From contig JBAJFG010000344.1 of assembly GCA_037903475.1 (NCBI GenBank), forward strand, positions 1,537,398-1,601,397: 64,000 nt of DNA, in the 5' to 3' direction. Positions within the stretch are counted from its first letter, which is position 1. Each line of letters starts with the position of its first letter. The position numbers and the translations under genes are program-made. Below the pieces are notes generated by a model. The model was not told where the DNA came from and searched no databases. It saw only the letters and a list, made by a program, of their open reading frames with translations. Below are positions 11,077 through 23,317 of the stretch, in pieces. This DNA is from Ancylostoma caninum (lineage: Eukaryota; Nematoda; Chromadorea; Rhabditida; Ancylostomatidae).

Positions 11077-11933
11077 TACAGTGGCGGCCACATATTTAGC
11101 AAGCTGCCGATATCCAAATGATGAAAATATAAAATCTGTACTTCATGCTTGGAACCCCCTATCAGGATAATACTCGAGAATGTGATAAGGCATAGTGTTC
11201 TCTTTCTTGTCTCTACTCGACTCCTCAACAAATTGTTTCTGGATGGAATATCACGTTTTCTTTGAATTTAGAACTGAAAATGCAGTACTTTTAGAAATAG
11301 TTTCATTTTTCTCTTATTTCATTTCATTTAATCGAGAGAAAATGTGACTTTATTTCTGATATTTGTGCGAATTTTGCTTGGAAGTTTTGATGAGCAGTTT
11401 TTCAACACAAAGAAGGACAAAGGTCGTCAACATTGTTAAGTAATTGAGAAAAAAAAGGATGCATGGCGATTACAAATAGAAGGCATGCACTTCGGCTGCG
11501 GATTTTTCTCCGATTTGTGCTACTAACAGGCTTTTAATTGATCACGGGAAAATTCCGACGCTTGCATTATTCTTGACATTCAATAGAATGAAATTTTTGG
11601 CAAATTTTCGGTTTGTTTCTGTCCCTAGCTCCAGCTAATATGGAGAGCACGCTAATAGAGTCCATAGCAAAATATTGAAGAGAAAAGTGCTTAATTTGAA
11701 TCACCACTCCATCTTTCTCCATAGGTCAATACAAAACTTTTATATCTGGTCTCGCGAAAGCCGACGAAATTGAAATCTAGTTCCAAATCACTCCGTGCCC
11801 GTGGTGAGCAACAGGAATGGAGCCTCCATTGAGCCTCGAATATTATTTTGATGGCTCACCCTTGGGCTGGGATGTGCAAAAAAATTCTGCCGCCCAAAAT
11901 CGTTTGCGTGCTAAATATGTGGCCGCCACTGCA
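11077..11933. mobile_element. CAGTGGCGGCC DNA transposon, copy 2
   Basis: The left end TACAGTGGCGGCCACATATT is the inverse of the right end AATATGTGGCCGCCACTG. The left flank is TA; the right flank reads CA. The body is collinear with copy 1 but lacks the roughly 280-bp GC-rich insert. Non-autonomous. Confidence 0.75.
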
Positions 11934-12008
11934 TGCAGATATATGTATGTATGTGCTTGAAGTGCAAAACATGAAATGAACTGAAAAGGTTGTCTGCGCA
12001 TTTCGCTT

Positions 12009-12053
12009 TTGTTGTTCTTGTTGTTGTTGTTGTTGCTGCTGCCGTTATTATTG
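12009..12053. repeat. (GTT)n-type trinucleotide tract
   Basis: Imperfect GTT/GCT/ATT repeats, about 15 units. Confidence 0.85.
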
Positions 12054-12487
12054 TAGAACAGAAGGAACCACTCTTTTAAGTTGGTCCTAATTTGGACAGA
12101 AAACTCTCCGCGAGTGCTATCTTTAGGCTCGCTATGACATAAAATCAATATGACGCTATTGTGATTTTCTTTTTTGCAAGGGTTTTATGAAAGCCACTTT
12201 GAGAAACTGACCTGGGTAGTAATCTTCCTTCGTAGCATCATAATCAGTTTTGGGCACGTGACCAAACTCTAAAATATATTTTTTAACAGCGCATCTCTCA
12301 CTTTGAAATTATGTGAATCCTTACTATCTTTAGTCAAGGGTGCCGGTGTAGGAATTAGCTCTGGATTGAGTGGGGGTGAAAATAGACGACGAGGATTGTA
12401 CGTCACTCCTTGACCTAAATCTATGTATATCATAAGCATCAAGGGTAACCGAGCGTCAAGGGCCACTGCAGAATGTTGCCAGTGAAA

Positions 12488-12490
<3 letters not shown>

Positions 12491-12531
<41 letters not shown>

Positions 12532-12532
12532 T
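12491..12532. repeat. (ATTT)n microsatellite
   Basis: About ten uninterrupted copies of ATTT. Confidence 0.95.
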
Positions 12533-12839
12533 TATATGCATCGTGGAGAGTCACAATGCAAGCCTTCGCAAAGAATGGTATTGGAGAAATATTCTATAAA
12601 CGGAGAAGTATTCTTCAATGAATCTTGAGTAGGAGAAGCTAAGTTTACTCGTTATATAAATGGCCTTGCTCCGCGAAGCCTTTTTTCTTGTACGCAATTG
12701 GAACGAGGATCGAAAGAAGGAGTTCATATGTGAAGTAATTTCTTAACTATTATAGAAGTATTTCAAGTAGTGCCACTTCAGGGGCAAAAAAACGAATATG
12801 CTTTTTTTCTGATACATATAGCAAGAGTCACAGATGATG

Positions 12840-13842
12840 CACAGCCAAGGATTAATTTGGTTGTCACTAAAGTTTCCGACCACCTCATCCTCCAGTTACT
12901 GTGCGACTTTTGAAGTAAAAGTAAGGTCATCACTCTCTTCGGTAAAAGAAGTGTCCAGCGGTGTGCCACAAGAGGAGTTCTATCGCCCCTGCTATTTCAT
13001 TTATACATATGTATACAGCCGACATTCCCGGGATATTGGACAAGAAGGGAATTAAATGCAAACAGCTTGCAGATGACTTGAAAATTTATCACGAAGTCTC
13101 ATGTGCTGGAGATGTAGCCGCAACTGCCATTCAGTTGGCAATAAACGATTTAGATCAGTGGTCAAAAGACTGGCTGATTCCCTTGTCTGCTGAGAAAACG
13201 TTGCATCTTCAAATAGGAGACTCTAGTATTGAAACCTTTCATAATATTTCTTCGGTTCCCATTAAGATAGTAGAATCAGTTAGAGATTTGGGTTTTCATT
13301 GTAATGAATCTATTGATTTTTCAGCCCATTATGAGAAAACCCGTCATGTCGCAAAGTAATGACTCGTAATTTCCAAATTTTCAGAGCCCTGCCAACTAAA
13401 GATACGAACCTGTTGTTATTAGCGTATAAAATGTATGTAAGACCCATATTGGAATGGGTTTCCACTGTCATCAACCCATACCTTAGACAAGATGTTCTCA
13501 TGTTTGAAAGATTTCAGAATAATTATATTATGTAGAAAATTGTTCATTAGAATGAATGAGACTTCTAATTCCAGCATTCCCAACTCAAGTATCAGGAATG
13601 CTCATCTTGGCCTAGCAACCCTCGAGTCTAGAAGCACAATGCTTGATATTCCTTTACTTTGCTTTACTTTATGTACATAAAGTGCCTGACACTGCAACTA
13701 ACGTTAATGCTCTTGATTTTTCCAGCATTACACCCTTAATAACTGAGGGTGGCCCTTTCAAAATCGCGTTTCCAAAACCTAAACGTGTAATAAGGGCAAC
13801 TAGCTCTACGTCGAGGCAGGAACTGAATACATCAAAGTGAGC
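12840..13842 (+). pseudogene. Non-LTR retrotransposon reverse transcriptase remnant
   Basis: Several frames together spell the back half of a LINE reverse transcriptase of the jockey/CR1-like type. A SGVPQ box lies at about 12957-12971, followed by a frame change. The catalytic box then reads LADD (13066-13077) in place of the usual YADD, followed by a DLDQWSKDWLIPLSAEKT thumb-like block. After a stop and frame shift near 13360 the AYKMYVRPILEW block follows. A downstream frame (13643-13840) matches the place of the element's carboxyl end. The amino-terminal endonuclease and fingers are missing. It is a dead 5'-truncated copy. Confidence 0.75.
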
Positions 13843-15094
13843 AGGAAAATCCCCACCAGTTCACCGCTTCGTCAGAAAAGCTGTTAGGTCCAATTACTAT
13901 ACATTTTCGTAGTAATGGTAACTGCTCAATCAGAACGTGTATTTTATCTGAATTGTGTCTTCATAGCGTTATAAATGAGACGCAAACGAATAAGCCATAG
14001 AAAAAAGTGTAATAAAAACGAATTGTACATTGACCATCGGGCGTAAATGAGCTTGGGTATATTATTTTTTATTTTTCTTTAATTTTTTTGTTTTTTTTTA
14101 ATTTTTTTAGGCCCTAAAACAATTATTCCCCCATTCTGTTAATGTGGTCTGAACACACCATTTCTGGGCCCAGCCCCATTCCCCTTCGATCCTGAAAAAT
14201 AACTGCATTTTGTGTGTTGAGATACTTATTTTTGAAAAAAGAAAGCTAATGTACCTTGATTATTCGATGCTTTGTCATTCAATAGAATTGCGTTTGTGGC
14301 ACCTGAAGCAAACACCTCTCAATCACTCCCATGATATTAACAACAAACTACACCACTTTTTTGCTAGATTTGACTTCCAGGCATTACTGCTAAAGAAATG
14401 TGCACATGCTGATTCGCTGCTCTTCAGTCACCCAAGGTGTAAAGTTGGTACAATATAGAAATTACTACTGCTATCTATGATTAGACACTGTGATGCGTAT
14501 TTGTCTCAAATACGGCCCCATCTAGAAAGATACTGTTTTTTTATCCTATCTCTTCTTTAATTTTTATTTCTCTTCATTTCTTTATTTCCTTCCTAGGAAG
14601 GAACAAACTCACATGGATCAATAGTTCAAAGATTAGTCGAAAATTGAACTCACGACCATCACCTGATACTTGGCCACCGTTCTGCGCAATAATCGACGCT
14701 GGTATCACTGTTAAAAAAAGTAACAACCAGATCATTCCCAGTTCGAGTCGTTTGATGACAACCTAGAGAATTCAATCACGGTGCTCTGCTCCTACACAGC
14801 CTCGATATCAAATATAGATGGGCATGGTCGCCGTTGAACACAATAGATGATAAGCTTGAAACATCAATACATTGGTTTGGAGGACTTTAGTCATGCTGAG
14901 CATGGGTAACTTGTGATGATATAGCCTTTACGTTTAAAAGTAGAAAATACAAAAGAATTTCTGAAAGTCACCGAATAGAGGCTCACAAGTGAAAACAGTC
15001 TATATGATAAGAGTCGACGGCAGTTCGACCATGGATATTTGCACACTAACTACAAAGACATTAAAGAGTTTTTCTAACGGTGTTTACCTACAAA
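13843..15094. other. No gene recognised
   Basis: Contains a T-rich low-complexity tract at about 14060-14112. Nothing with splice or domain support. Confidence 0.4.
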
Positions 15095-16036
15095 TTAATT
15101 AAAATTAATTAAATTAATTAAACAGAAACTTAATGACAGTCCGGGGGGGGGGGCACTTGATCCGACCGTACGCATCAAAGTCCTTTAAATTTTTGCGGAC
15201 GCACATGCTTGAAACTGTCCCTCCTCTATTGGAAAGGAAGTAGAACCCATTTAGATGATTTTTTTTCGTAAAGTTGGTTTACTGCGTTAGAATGCTAAAT
15301 TCCATTGCTTGTGAGGTCAAGTGAACGATTAGGCAGGTGTGGGCTAAGATTTTTTCATTAGTATTTAGTATTTAAGCTAGCAGTAGAACTGTAACGAATC
15401 AAACTCTTCATCACGCTTCGAGGAAACGAATAGCCAAATCGATCAGAACAAAAAAGCATTCCCTTCTAACTAATGACCGGCTGAGAATGCTTCCTTCGTA
15501 CGTCGACGAAAAATAGATGGTTCTGCTCAGAACATGGGATTATTGATATCCTGGTACGCTTATGTGAACTTTAGCTCGGACGACTACTGCTCGCGCTTCT
15601 AAAGAAATGTCAGCAAAAACATGTGTGTTCTGGAATTTCAACAAAAAGACCGAGTCATGGCAAAATACTAAAAGAAATTAGAAATGTGGACCGATTCATG
15701 GACAAGAGAGCTGTTAGGAATAGAAGAAAGAGGGTCAGTCAAGCCCTCATGGACATTTAGTTCGTTTAGAAATACAATGTTGCAGTATCCCACTAATTCT
15801 CGTTGCATTTGAACTAATTCCCAGCGAACTTTTTCTTTTTCAATCGAAATACAGCAATAGTCTCGCACTTATTGAACATTATCACTATTTCCGTACACTA
15901 TCTGGAGGCAGAAGTCAGAATTGATTGTTTGAGAGAAGTTACTTTAGAGGACTTTGATGCGCAGGGCCCTGGGTACGGTTGGATCAAGTGTCCCCCCTCC
16001 CCCGGACTGTCATTAAAATTCTGTCCTAACTAATTA
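15095..16036. mobile_element. Terminal-inverted-repeat element with poly-G/poly-C ends
   Basis: TAATGACAGTCCGGGGG at 15131 is mirrored by CCCCCGGACTGTCATTA ending at 16015. The inverted match continues inwards through the CACTTGATCC...ACCGTAC and GCATCAAAGTCCT blocks, and outwards into TTAATTA-rich flanks. The interior (about 0.75 kb) has no convincing coding frame. Confidence 0.65.
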
Positions 16037-16909
16037 ACGTACAAGTCGGGAAAAAAGGACGTAAATGAACTGCATATCTCCAATATTTTTTTTGAATTTT
16101 ATTGTTTATGGTTATGAGCATTGCCTAATATGTTACCAGTGTATGCATAAGAAGTTTGTCCAGTTCTCTCGAGAGCATGGCATGGAGATCTCCTTCTACG
16201 ATTTCGTAAGATGCCACCGGATGAGTGTCACACTGGATAACGCATCGTATATCCCTTTTTGTGCCGTAATATTTTTTCGTAAGTTGCATACCTCGACTGA
16301 AGGAATTTTATAATTAACACTCATCAGTTATGTGTGTGTATTACCATGCTAACTACTGTTTAGCCACACTACCTGGGACACTGGAGGCTCATTGTCTGGG
16401 GAGTCGGCTTAAGCTCTTCGTACTATTTCCCTATGCTTCACAAAAGAGAACCGAAACGCGAAATTCCAGTTAAGAAACCATATGTTACCTCGAAATAAGG
16501 AGTACTTACTAGATCTCTTTTCTTATAAAGTTACTCAACAGGCTACCCAACGGCAGAGCATAGGTCACGTCTAGTTGTAGAGCCCCTCATAATAGTCCTG
16601 AGCTTCTCGAAAGTGACAAGCAAAATTGGTGGTAATTTTTCCACGTAATCTTATTTATATCCAAGTTGGCATGTTTACAGCAAATAATTATAATTGTAAT
16701 TAGGCCTCGTAAATTTCTCTATTGTGGAAACTGTTCTTCTGAAGTATAGCTCCTCAATTTTGTCGGGAGATGAAAGCAGTATTTGTGTCGAAATAATTGA
16801 CTATGAGGACTGCGTAATATGTATTGCGTAACCTTGTGTGTGACCTTTTAACGCGAATACATACGTACATGTTGCTTCACTACATTGTTCAGGGTACCAC
16901 TGAACAGTG
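16037..16909. other. No gene recognised
   Basis: AT-rich sequence with short frames only. Confidence 0.4.
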
Positions 16910-17695
16910 TACAGTCGGGTCCGGCAGCCACTGCAAATGGGCGCCGGCCGCCGCCACCCTCCGGCGCCCCGGTATTAGTGAGCTATAAATCACTCGAGCT
17001 TGGGAGAAAGCGAAGAAAAATACAATTTCAGTCCATAGTAGACAGAGTGCAGCGGATATGTTAAGGCTATAAAACAGGGGACCATTTTCACAACTTTCAC
17101 GTTTTTTTTTTCAATTTTGTGATTTTCATGGGGAAAGATTTCTGAATACACAATAAGCGAAGCCAACTCTTCCATTTTCTGCTATAGTACCCTGCTTCGC
17201 GAATACAAAAATGGCCGTTATTCTTCTATAGATGGACACAGTACTTCAGTTATCCCATCTGAATAATGAAGCTCATCCAATTCGAGATCCTCAGAAATAA
17301 TTGAAATCCGTATAAATTGTTCCATATCCATTGCGAAGTAGTTCAACCGCTGTCATTTATCTTTCGTGGAGCAGTCCTTTACGGCAGAGTTACTCTCTCC
17401 CGGTTTCCCTCAACTTAGAAGTGGTTTTTCACTATTACTTACACTATTACTATTACTTACACTTACACTTATCGTAGTTCATCTTCGAAAGAGTTTTCCA
17501 CTATTACTTACACTTACACTTAAGAATGGGTTTAAGGCTATGCTTAGGCTATGCTTGAGAATGGGTTTAAGGCTTAGGTTTAGGCTTCACAGGAGTGGCC
17601 CCACCCAACTCCCTTTTCTCCTAAATTTCTAAGATAAACTACGATAAGCGTAAGTGTGAGTAATAGTGGACACCATTTGTACGTTGCATCGCGTG

Positions 17696-17770
17696 CGCGC
17701 ACAGCTCAGTGGGTTGAGCGATTGATCGACGTTGTGGTGGTCAGGGGATCGAATCCTGCCCTCTGCCCCC
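17696..17770 (+). repeat. tRNA-like segment in copy 2
   Basis: Contains A-box-like ACAGCTCAGTGGGTTGAG and B-box-like GGGGATCGAATCC. It is homologous to the minus-strand unit at 5322-5393. Confidence 0.5.
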
Positions 17771-17841
17771 GTTTTGCAAATACTTATAGTATGCTGCCTA
17801 CTGCTGCTGCAGTTATCTAACAAACTCCAACATAAAAAGTA

Positions 17842-17915
17842 GCCCGGATGGCTCAGTGGTTTGAGTGGCAGATTGCAATCTGTCCCTATCGCTGGTTCCA
17901 CTCCGTTGGAGATCC
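17842..17915 (+). repeat. tRNA-Cys-like segment in copy 2
   Basis: Contains GCCCGGATGGCTCAGTGG, anticodon arm with GCA, and GGTTCCACTCC. The same tail as the solo SINE-like copy at 4236-4375 follows to about 18000. Confidence 0.55.
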
Positions 17916-19198
17916 AGAGTTAAGTATCGCAGTGTTTGGGGTTCACTGCTTGGAACGTCCCCCGTGATCTCCTTCGGGTAGTCCAGGAAGGCATCCGGCA
18001 ACGTTTTGCATGAATTTCGAAGATAAACTACGATAAGTGTAAGTGTAAGTAATAGTAATAGTGTAAGTAATAGTGAAAAACCACTTTTTCAAAGCTGAGG
18101 GAAACCGGGAGAGAGTAACTCCGCCGTAAAGGACTGCTCCACGAAAGATAAATGATATTTGTACGGATTTCAATTACAGTGGTGGTCGGTAGCGAAGGCT
18201 AATTGCCTCACGCCGCCTCAGGCCGCCTCACGCAGTGCCGGTCCTCTGGTGTTGCATCAAATAATTACTTACAAAAACAACATTTCGAAATATTTCTTTC
18301 AGAGTTCAGTAGCCTGGTCACACTGCAGTGCTACGGCAAAGAATCACACCTCAATTTTCATTTCTATTTTTTCGTAAAATTTTGAAATTCAGTTTTTCAT
18401 CATCTTCAAACAGCTGAATTGTCCCGCACTGTGCACTGCAAGCCAATGCATTGTCTGCAGATTTTCTGAGCTGTGCTCTGATAAGAAAAGGAGATCACAA
18501 AGTTTTGAAGGAATGATGTAAAGTGGATGTAAAGTAGCCTCACGGTAGAATTTTTCACTGCACCGCAGATTTCACGTATTTGATTTTTTGACTGTAGGTA
18601 TTTGCGGCTATTTGTGATCACACGAAGGCACATTTGAGATATCGATACCACACTTTCATACCAACTTCAGGGTATAATCTCGGAGCTGCAGCCGAAGCAG
18701 TTTGGCCACAACATGGGTCTGAATAATGCATCTTGCAAAAAATGCGGTTTCTTTGAGAAATAGAATTTATGTAAAACTTTCCTTTCACTGAGAGAAAAAC
18801 GGAATATGGTTAACGACGTAGTGGATGTGTCGTCGTACTACCTGAACAGCGTAATCACAACCAGTTTTTAACACCTTAGTTTTTTCGCACCTCAGATTCG
18901 GTGGCCTAGGTCGCTTATCTTACCGGCAGGCAGCCTGCGTGACCTCAGTGCCCCGCCGCACACAACTCGCCCTGGTGGCCTGATGCATGAGATGCTTAAC
19001 TTGTATTTATGGTTTATTGGCCGCCTACTATTTGATACATAGCAAGACAAGTTACATATATAGACGGTACAGGAAGAAAATACAAATATATGAAAGGATG
19101 CTTAATTGGAAGAAAGCCTTCCATAAGAAAGTGCGAATAATTAGATAAAGGCGTACTTGTACCCATAAAAACACTAATGTTGAAACTAATCTGAAATT

Positions 19199-19417
19199 TC
19201 ACTCCAAAATGTTGCTTCCTTTGGCAGCTACCACCTCCCGCATTGCCGTATGGATGTGTTTAATGTAGATTTGGCATTGAGTCCTTGTCATTTTTGTCGT
19301 CCAAAATTTTAAAATTCCTTCTTCTAGCTCTTCCTTGCTGTGAGGTTTGTGAGTGTGCCTAATAAAATGTGATACAGATTTGCAGGGTCCTCGAAGACAT
19401 TTCACAGGGACATGCAT
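19199..19417 (-). pseudogene. Tc1/mariner-family transposase C-terminal fragment
   Basis: The minus-strand frame ends with an SKEELEEGILKFWTTKMT block, then YIKHIHTAMREVVAAKGS and a stop. This is the layout typical of the last 45 residues of Tc1-type transposases: a helix with EEL...I..FW, then a YI.H...V..AKG tail. The upstream catalytic DDE core is absent, replaced by the inverted arm. The first 25 codons of the frame are not transposase-like and are probably intron or junction sequence. Confidence 0.6.
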
Positions 19418-19500
19418 TTATAATCACAAAAAAGGGATAACTACCTTAAATAATATTTGAGTTATTTCTACCGCTATCCTACATCTACCTCCACCGCAGA

Positions 19501-19751
19501 AGCATCAATTTGGTCCTCTTGCCAGTTGGCGATCAACGACTATCACAGAAAAAAAGAGAAGGGATGTTTCATGCAATGAACCTAGCCGCAAAACGAGTGC
19601 ACATAACATTTTTTATCCTGAGAGTTATGAACCTAATGCAAAACGTGCCCATGTTTTTGAAGTCCCCGGCGATCTTGACCTAGAGTCCTCCAATCATTCT
19701 AATTTAGATCTTTATCAGTTTATCAGTGAAAATTCATCTGATAATGCTTAG
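19501..19751 (+). CDS. Possible terminal exon of element-borne acidic protein
   Basis: Downstream of a good acceptor (CTCCACCGCAG, 19490-19500) a frame stays open for about 83 codons to a TAG at 19749-19751. A basic stretch (TEKKRR) is followed by an acidic, serine-rich tail (ESSNHSNLDLYQFISENSS). It points away from the minus-strand transposase remnant, so the element may once have carried two divergent or convergent genes. I recognise no family, and no upstream exon remains inside the element. It could also be chance. Confidence 0.3.
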
Positions 19752-21048
19752 TGCAAGAAAAACTAACATGTAGTTGATCTTATGTATATTGTTTATTTAA
19801 CAGCAGCTTGAAAGTGTAATTTGTATGAGTAGCTTGCATTAAATATTAATCATGGTCGTTCATTAACAGTGGAGCACTGAGGTCACGCAGGCTGCCTGCC
19901 GGTAAGATAAGCGACCTAGGCCACCGAATCTGAGGTGCGAAAAAACTAAGGTGTTAAAAACTGGTTGTAATTACGCTGTTCAGGTAGTACGACGACACAT
20001 CCACTACGTCGTTAACCATATTCCGTTTTTCTCTCAGTGAAAGGAGAGTTTTACATAAATTCTATTTCTCAAAGAAACCGCATTTTTTGCAAGATGCATT
20101 ATTCAGACCCATGTTGTGGCCAAACTGCTTCGGCTGCAGCTCCGAGATTATGCCCTGAAGTTGGTATGAAAGTGTGGTATCGATATCTCAAATGTGCCTT
20201 CGTGTGATCACAAATAGCCGCAAATACCTACAGTCAAAAAATCAAATACGTGAAATCTGCGGTGCAGTGAAAAATTCTACCGTGAGGCTACTTTACATCC
20301 ACTTTACATCATTCCTTCAAAACTTTGTGATCTCCTTTTCTTATCAGAGCACAGCTCAGAAAATCTGCAGACAATGCATTGGCTTGCAGTGCACAGTGCG
20401 GGACAATTCAGCTGTTTGAAGATGATGAAAAACTGAATTTCAAAATTTTACGAAAAAATAGAAATGAAAATTGAGGTGTGATTCTTTGCCGTAGCACTGC
20501 AGTGTGACCAGGCTACTGAACTCTGAAGGAAATATTTCGAAATGTTGTTTTTGTAAGTAATTATTTGATGCAACACCAGAGGACCGGCACTGCGTGAGGC
20601 GGCCTGAGGCGGCGTGAGGCAATTGCCACTCGGCAAGCGACCCCACTGTATTTCTGAGGACCCCGAATTGGATGAGCTTTATTATTGAGATGGGATAACT
20701 AAAGTAATGTGTCCATCTATAGAAGAATAACGGCCATTTTTGTGTTCGCGAAGCAGTGTTCTATAGCAGAAAATGGAAGAGTTGGCTTCGCTCATTGTGT
20801 ATTCAGAAATCTTTCCCCATGAAGATCACAAAAATGAAAAAAAAAACGTGAAAGTTGTGAAAATGGTCCCCTGCTTTATAGCCTTAACATATCCACTGCA
20901 CTCTGTCTACTATGGACTAGAATTGTATTTTTCTTCGCTTTCTCCCAAGCTCGAGTGATTTATAGCTCATTAATACCGGAGCGCCGAAGGGTGGCGGCGG
21001 CAGGCGCCCGCCGGCGCCCATGTGCAGTGGCTGCCGGACCCGACTGTA

Positions 21049-21796
21049 AGTGAAGCTTCTGAAGGAAATGTTCTCATGAAATGGTGACAGGAACTAGTTT
21101 CGAAGAGTTGGAATGCACACAGTATCTCAGATCCACCAGTGCAGATGCGAAAGTAGGACTACTGCAACGAAAAAAACCACTCAACTTCGAGGTGTCTTTT
21201 TTTTTCAAGGCGTTGATGGTGAATAAGCTCAACAATGCAACAAGTATTTTCCTCTACAGATGCAACTTGGATAATTAGTCATTGGTCAAATTTCTTTTAC
21301 CGGTTTCTACAAATGTTAAAACTTCTTATTGAATGCAACAGAATAAAAGACAAAGAATGGGGCAGTGTGAACAGGTTGGAAGGAAAGCACAATCATCACG
21401 CTATGATAGCTCGTTGACAGCCGAGCTTTCAAGATTGTTCAGAGAAATCTGAAAAAAGTCAATTTTTTATGGAGCTGACGCAGGGGAAATGTTAGTGATG
21501 ATAATTCAAATTAAAAAAAAATCATGCATTGTGATACATCTAAACGGCTTAGAGTGGGCGTTTATAAAGCTTTCCTCACAGCATAATAGACTTTGACTTT
21601 CCATTGCTGTCCATATTCTCTCACCAAGATATTAAGATGCGCTTAGTGCTTCTATCAAAGATTCTTTTTCATGCCACGTTCTGACATTTACATAAAAAGT
21701 TTTGCATTTCAATGCCAATCTTCGATTACGGCAATCTGCATTTTCAGACGGAGCAGCCTAAGACGTTGGAAGAATTAGATGGTCTATATGACTACA
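21049..21796. other. No gene recognised
   Basis: Short frames without domain or splice support. Confidence 0.4.
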
Positions 21797-22423
21797 CTAG
21801 TGGACGGCATGCCCGGCTTCGCTCGGGTGTTCTACTACCCCCTGATATATTTCACACATTCGGCTATTTCACACTGAAAGTATTTTTTGATCAGTGCGTT
21901 AAAAAAATTTAAGTAACAGACTATTTTTCAACGTAACCATCACATCATCAATGAAGCTATGTATTTGGGTGATGACTCGATGGAAAGCGCCTGTCATATA
22001 TGTGTTCAGCGTGTTCGGGAACCCCAACAACGTGCTCCTATCCGATGTTGTGCAAAAGCGAAAAAATTAGTGAATTGATATCATCGTGCAGTGTGATTCC
22101 TACATCCGTGCGCGTCATATTCATGAATCCCAGTAGGTACACCTTGGCTGGCCCAGCCAAAAAGGAGCGAAAGATCAATGAAATCGATAAATCAGCAAAT
22201 CCTCCAAAAATGGTTGTCATGTTCGTGTATGGAAAACCCCAGAAGGCATATTCTTACCGGTCCTTGAGCCAAAATGGCCAAAAATCTCGATAAAATTGTT
22301 TAAAATGACAATAGGCCCCCGTAGAACCTACATGCGAAATCTGGTCCCGATCGCTCCATCCTCCGCGATTTCTTTTCGGAACACACACACAAACAAACAA
22401 ACATTCACTTTTATACATACAGA
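21797..22423 (-). mobile_element. Non-autonomous Helitron, 627 bp
   Basis: Read on the minus strand it starts TCTGTATGTATAAAAG, includes a TG-rich tract, and ends with a GC hairpin (CCCGAGCGAAGCCGGG), a short spacer and CTAG. The flanking bases are A and T, the usual Helitron target. The same 5' and 3' signatures recur at 53847-54812. No Rep or helicase coding sequence. Confidence 0.75.
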
Positions 22424-23317
22424 TCCACGAAATTACCAACAACATTGCTCACCTGTTCTGGTGGGAATGACTTCATACATGCAATGACTAAAACAAGTGA
22501 GAAAATTTGTGATTAACGCTAAGCAATAACTAATTGTTGAACTGAAAGCTCTTATTCGCGCTGCCTATTAAACGCACATATATTTCACAAAACTTTGAAA
22601 TAGATTCCCAACCAAATGGTTTTGTAGAGCAATTATACTGATAGAATACCATGAAATTGATGTTTTGATTCACTTCCAAGGATTAAAGATGGTGTTGAGG
22701 CTGTAAATTTGTCTATTACTTCTTCCAGCGTTTGTATTTGTAAGAAATGTGCGTTATATTAATGGTGCCCCTGCCTCTCCTATGTGCCTTCAATGCAATA
22801 TAAAAATACCATGAATACCACCCCTAACAAAATGCATATCCCTTTTTATTGTGACTAATTGTGACATCCACTTGATCATGTCTCAAAAGAGTATTTCTCA
22901 TTTTCCTTTGAACATACAAAGGAGACGTCACTTACTGTACTTCTGACCTAGTGAACTAAGTTTGAATGTGTGCATATTTGTGCATGTTTGCACCTATGTT
23001 TGTGAGTATATAAATTTGTGTACGTGTACCAGTTTACGAGCATATGCTAATCGGATATACGTGTATATAAATGTACAACAAGTATCTTCAGCCCTTACTA
23101 GAAAGCAACTGATGCGGCTGTAGGTGCTGCAAATGTCTGCAAATAAGAGCAGTGAACTTTCTACCTATTTCATTCGCATTTCTTAGCACGCAATTATTCG
23201 GATATGGTAATGAAATATCATGTCGCAGCTCTGGTAGCTCTCACTCGCTTAGGAAGTGTTGTCCTGTGATTGTGCCCCACTTGGTTAGTTTCCATTTTTG
23301 ATCCACATTGATGTAGA
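22424..23317. other. No gene recognised
   Basis: AT-rich, with TGTG/GTAT-rich low complexity around 22965-23060. Confidence 0.4.

Larger units (their letters stand above)
18175..20650. mobile_element. Tc1/mariner-type element with 776-bp inverted arms
   Basis: Left arm 18177-18952 and right arm 19873-20648 are nearly identical inverted repeats; only scattered single-base differences are visible away from the tips. The ends are CAGTGG...CCACTG with TA on both sides. The sibling arm of the host element (about 17288-17310) shows the empty site as CAATTATTTCTGAGG read in this orientation, which proves a TA duplication. The central 0.92 kb keeps the carboxyl end of a transposase (minus) and an opposite acidic exon. 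Near-identity of the arms suggests a recent insertion or gene conversion. Confidence 0.85.
16910..21048. mobile_element. CAGTCGGGTCC foldback transposon, copy 2, with nested insertion
   Basis: Begins TA-CAGTCGGGTCC at 16910 and ends GGACCCGACTG-TA at 21048. The left arm (16912-17480) is inverted at 18020-18174 plus 20651-21046. The right arm is split by a 2.47-kb element at 18175-20650. Without the insert this copy is about 1.66 kb, longer than copy 1 because it keeps both complete arms. The middle holds the tandem pair of tRNA-like segments on the plus strand. No transposase frame belongs to the outer element. Confidence 0.8.

Noticed and set aside
18406..18651. 81-codon frame found identically at 20174-20419
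   Set aside because: It is simply the mirrored arms of one transposon; no domain or codon signal of its own.
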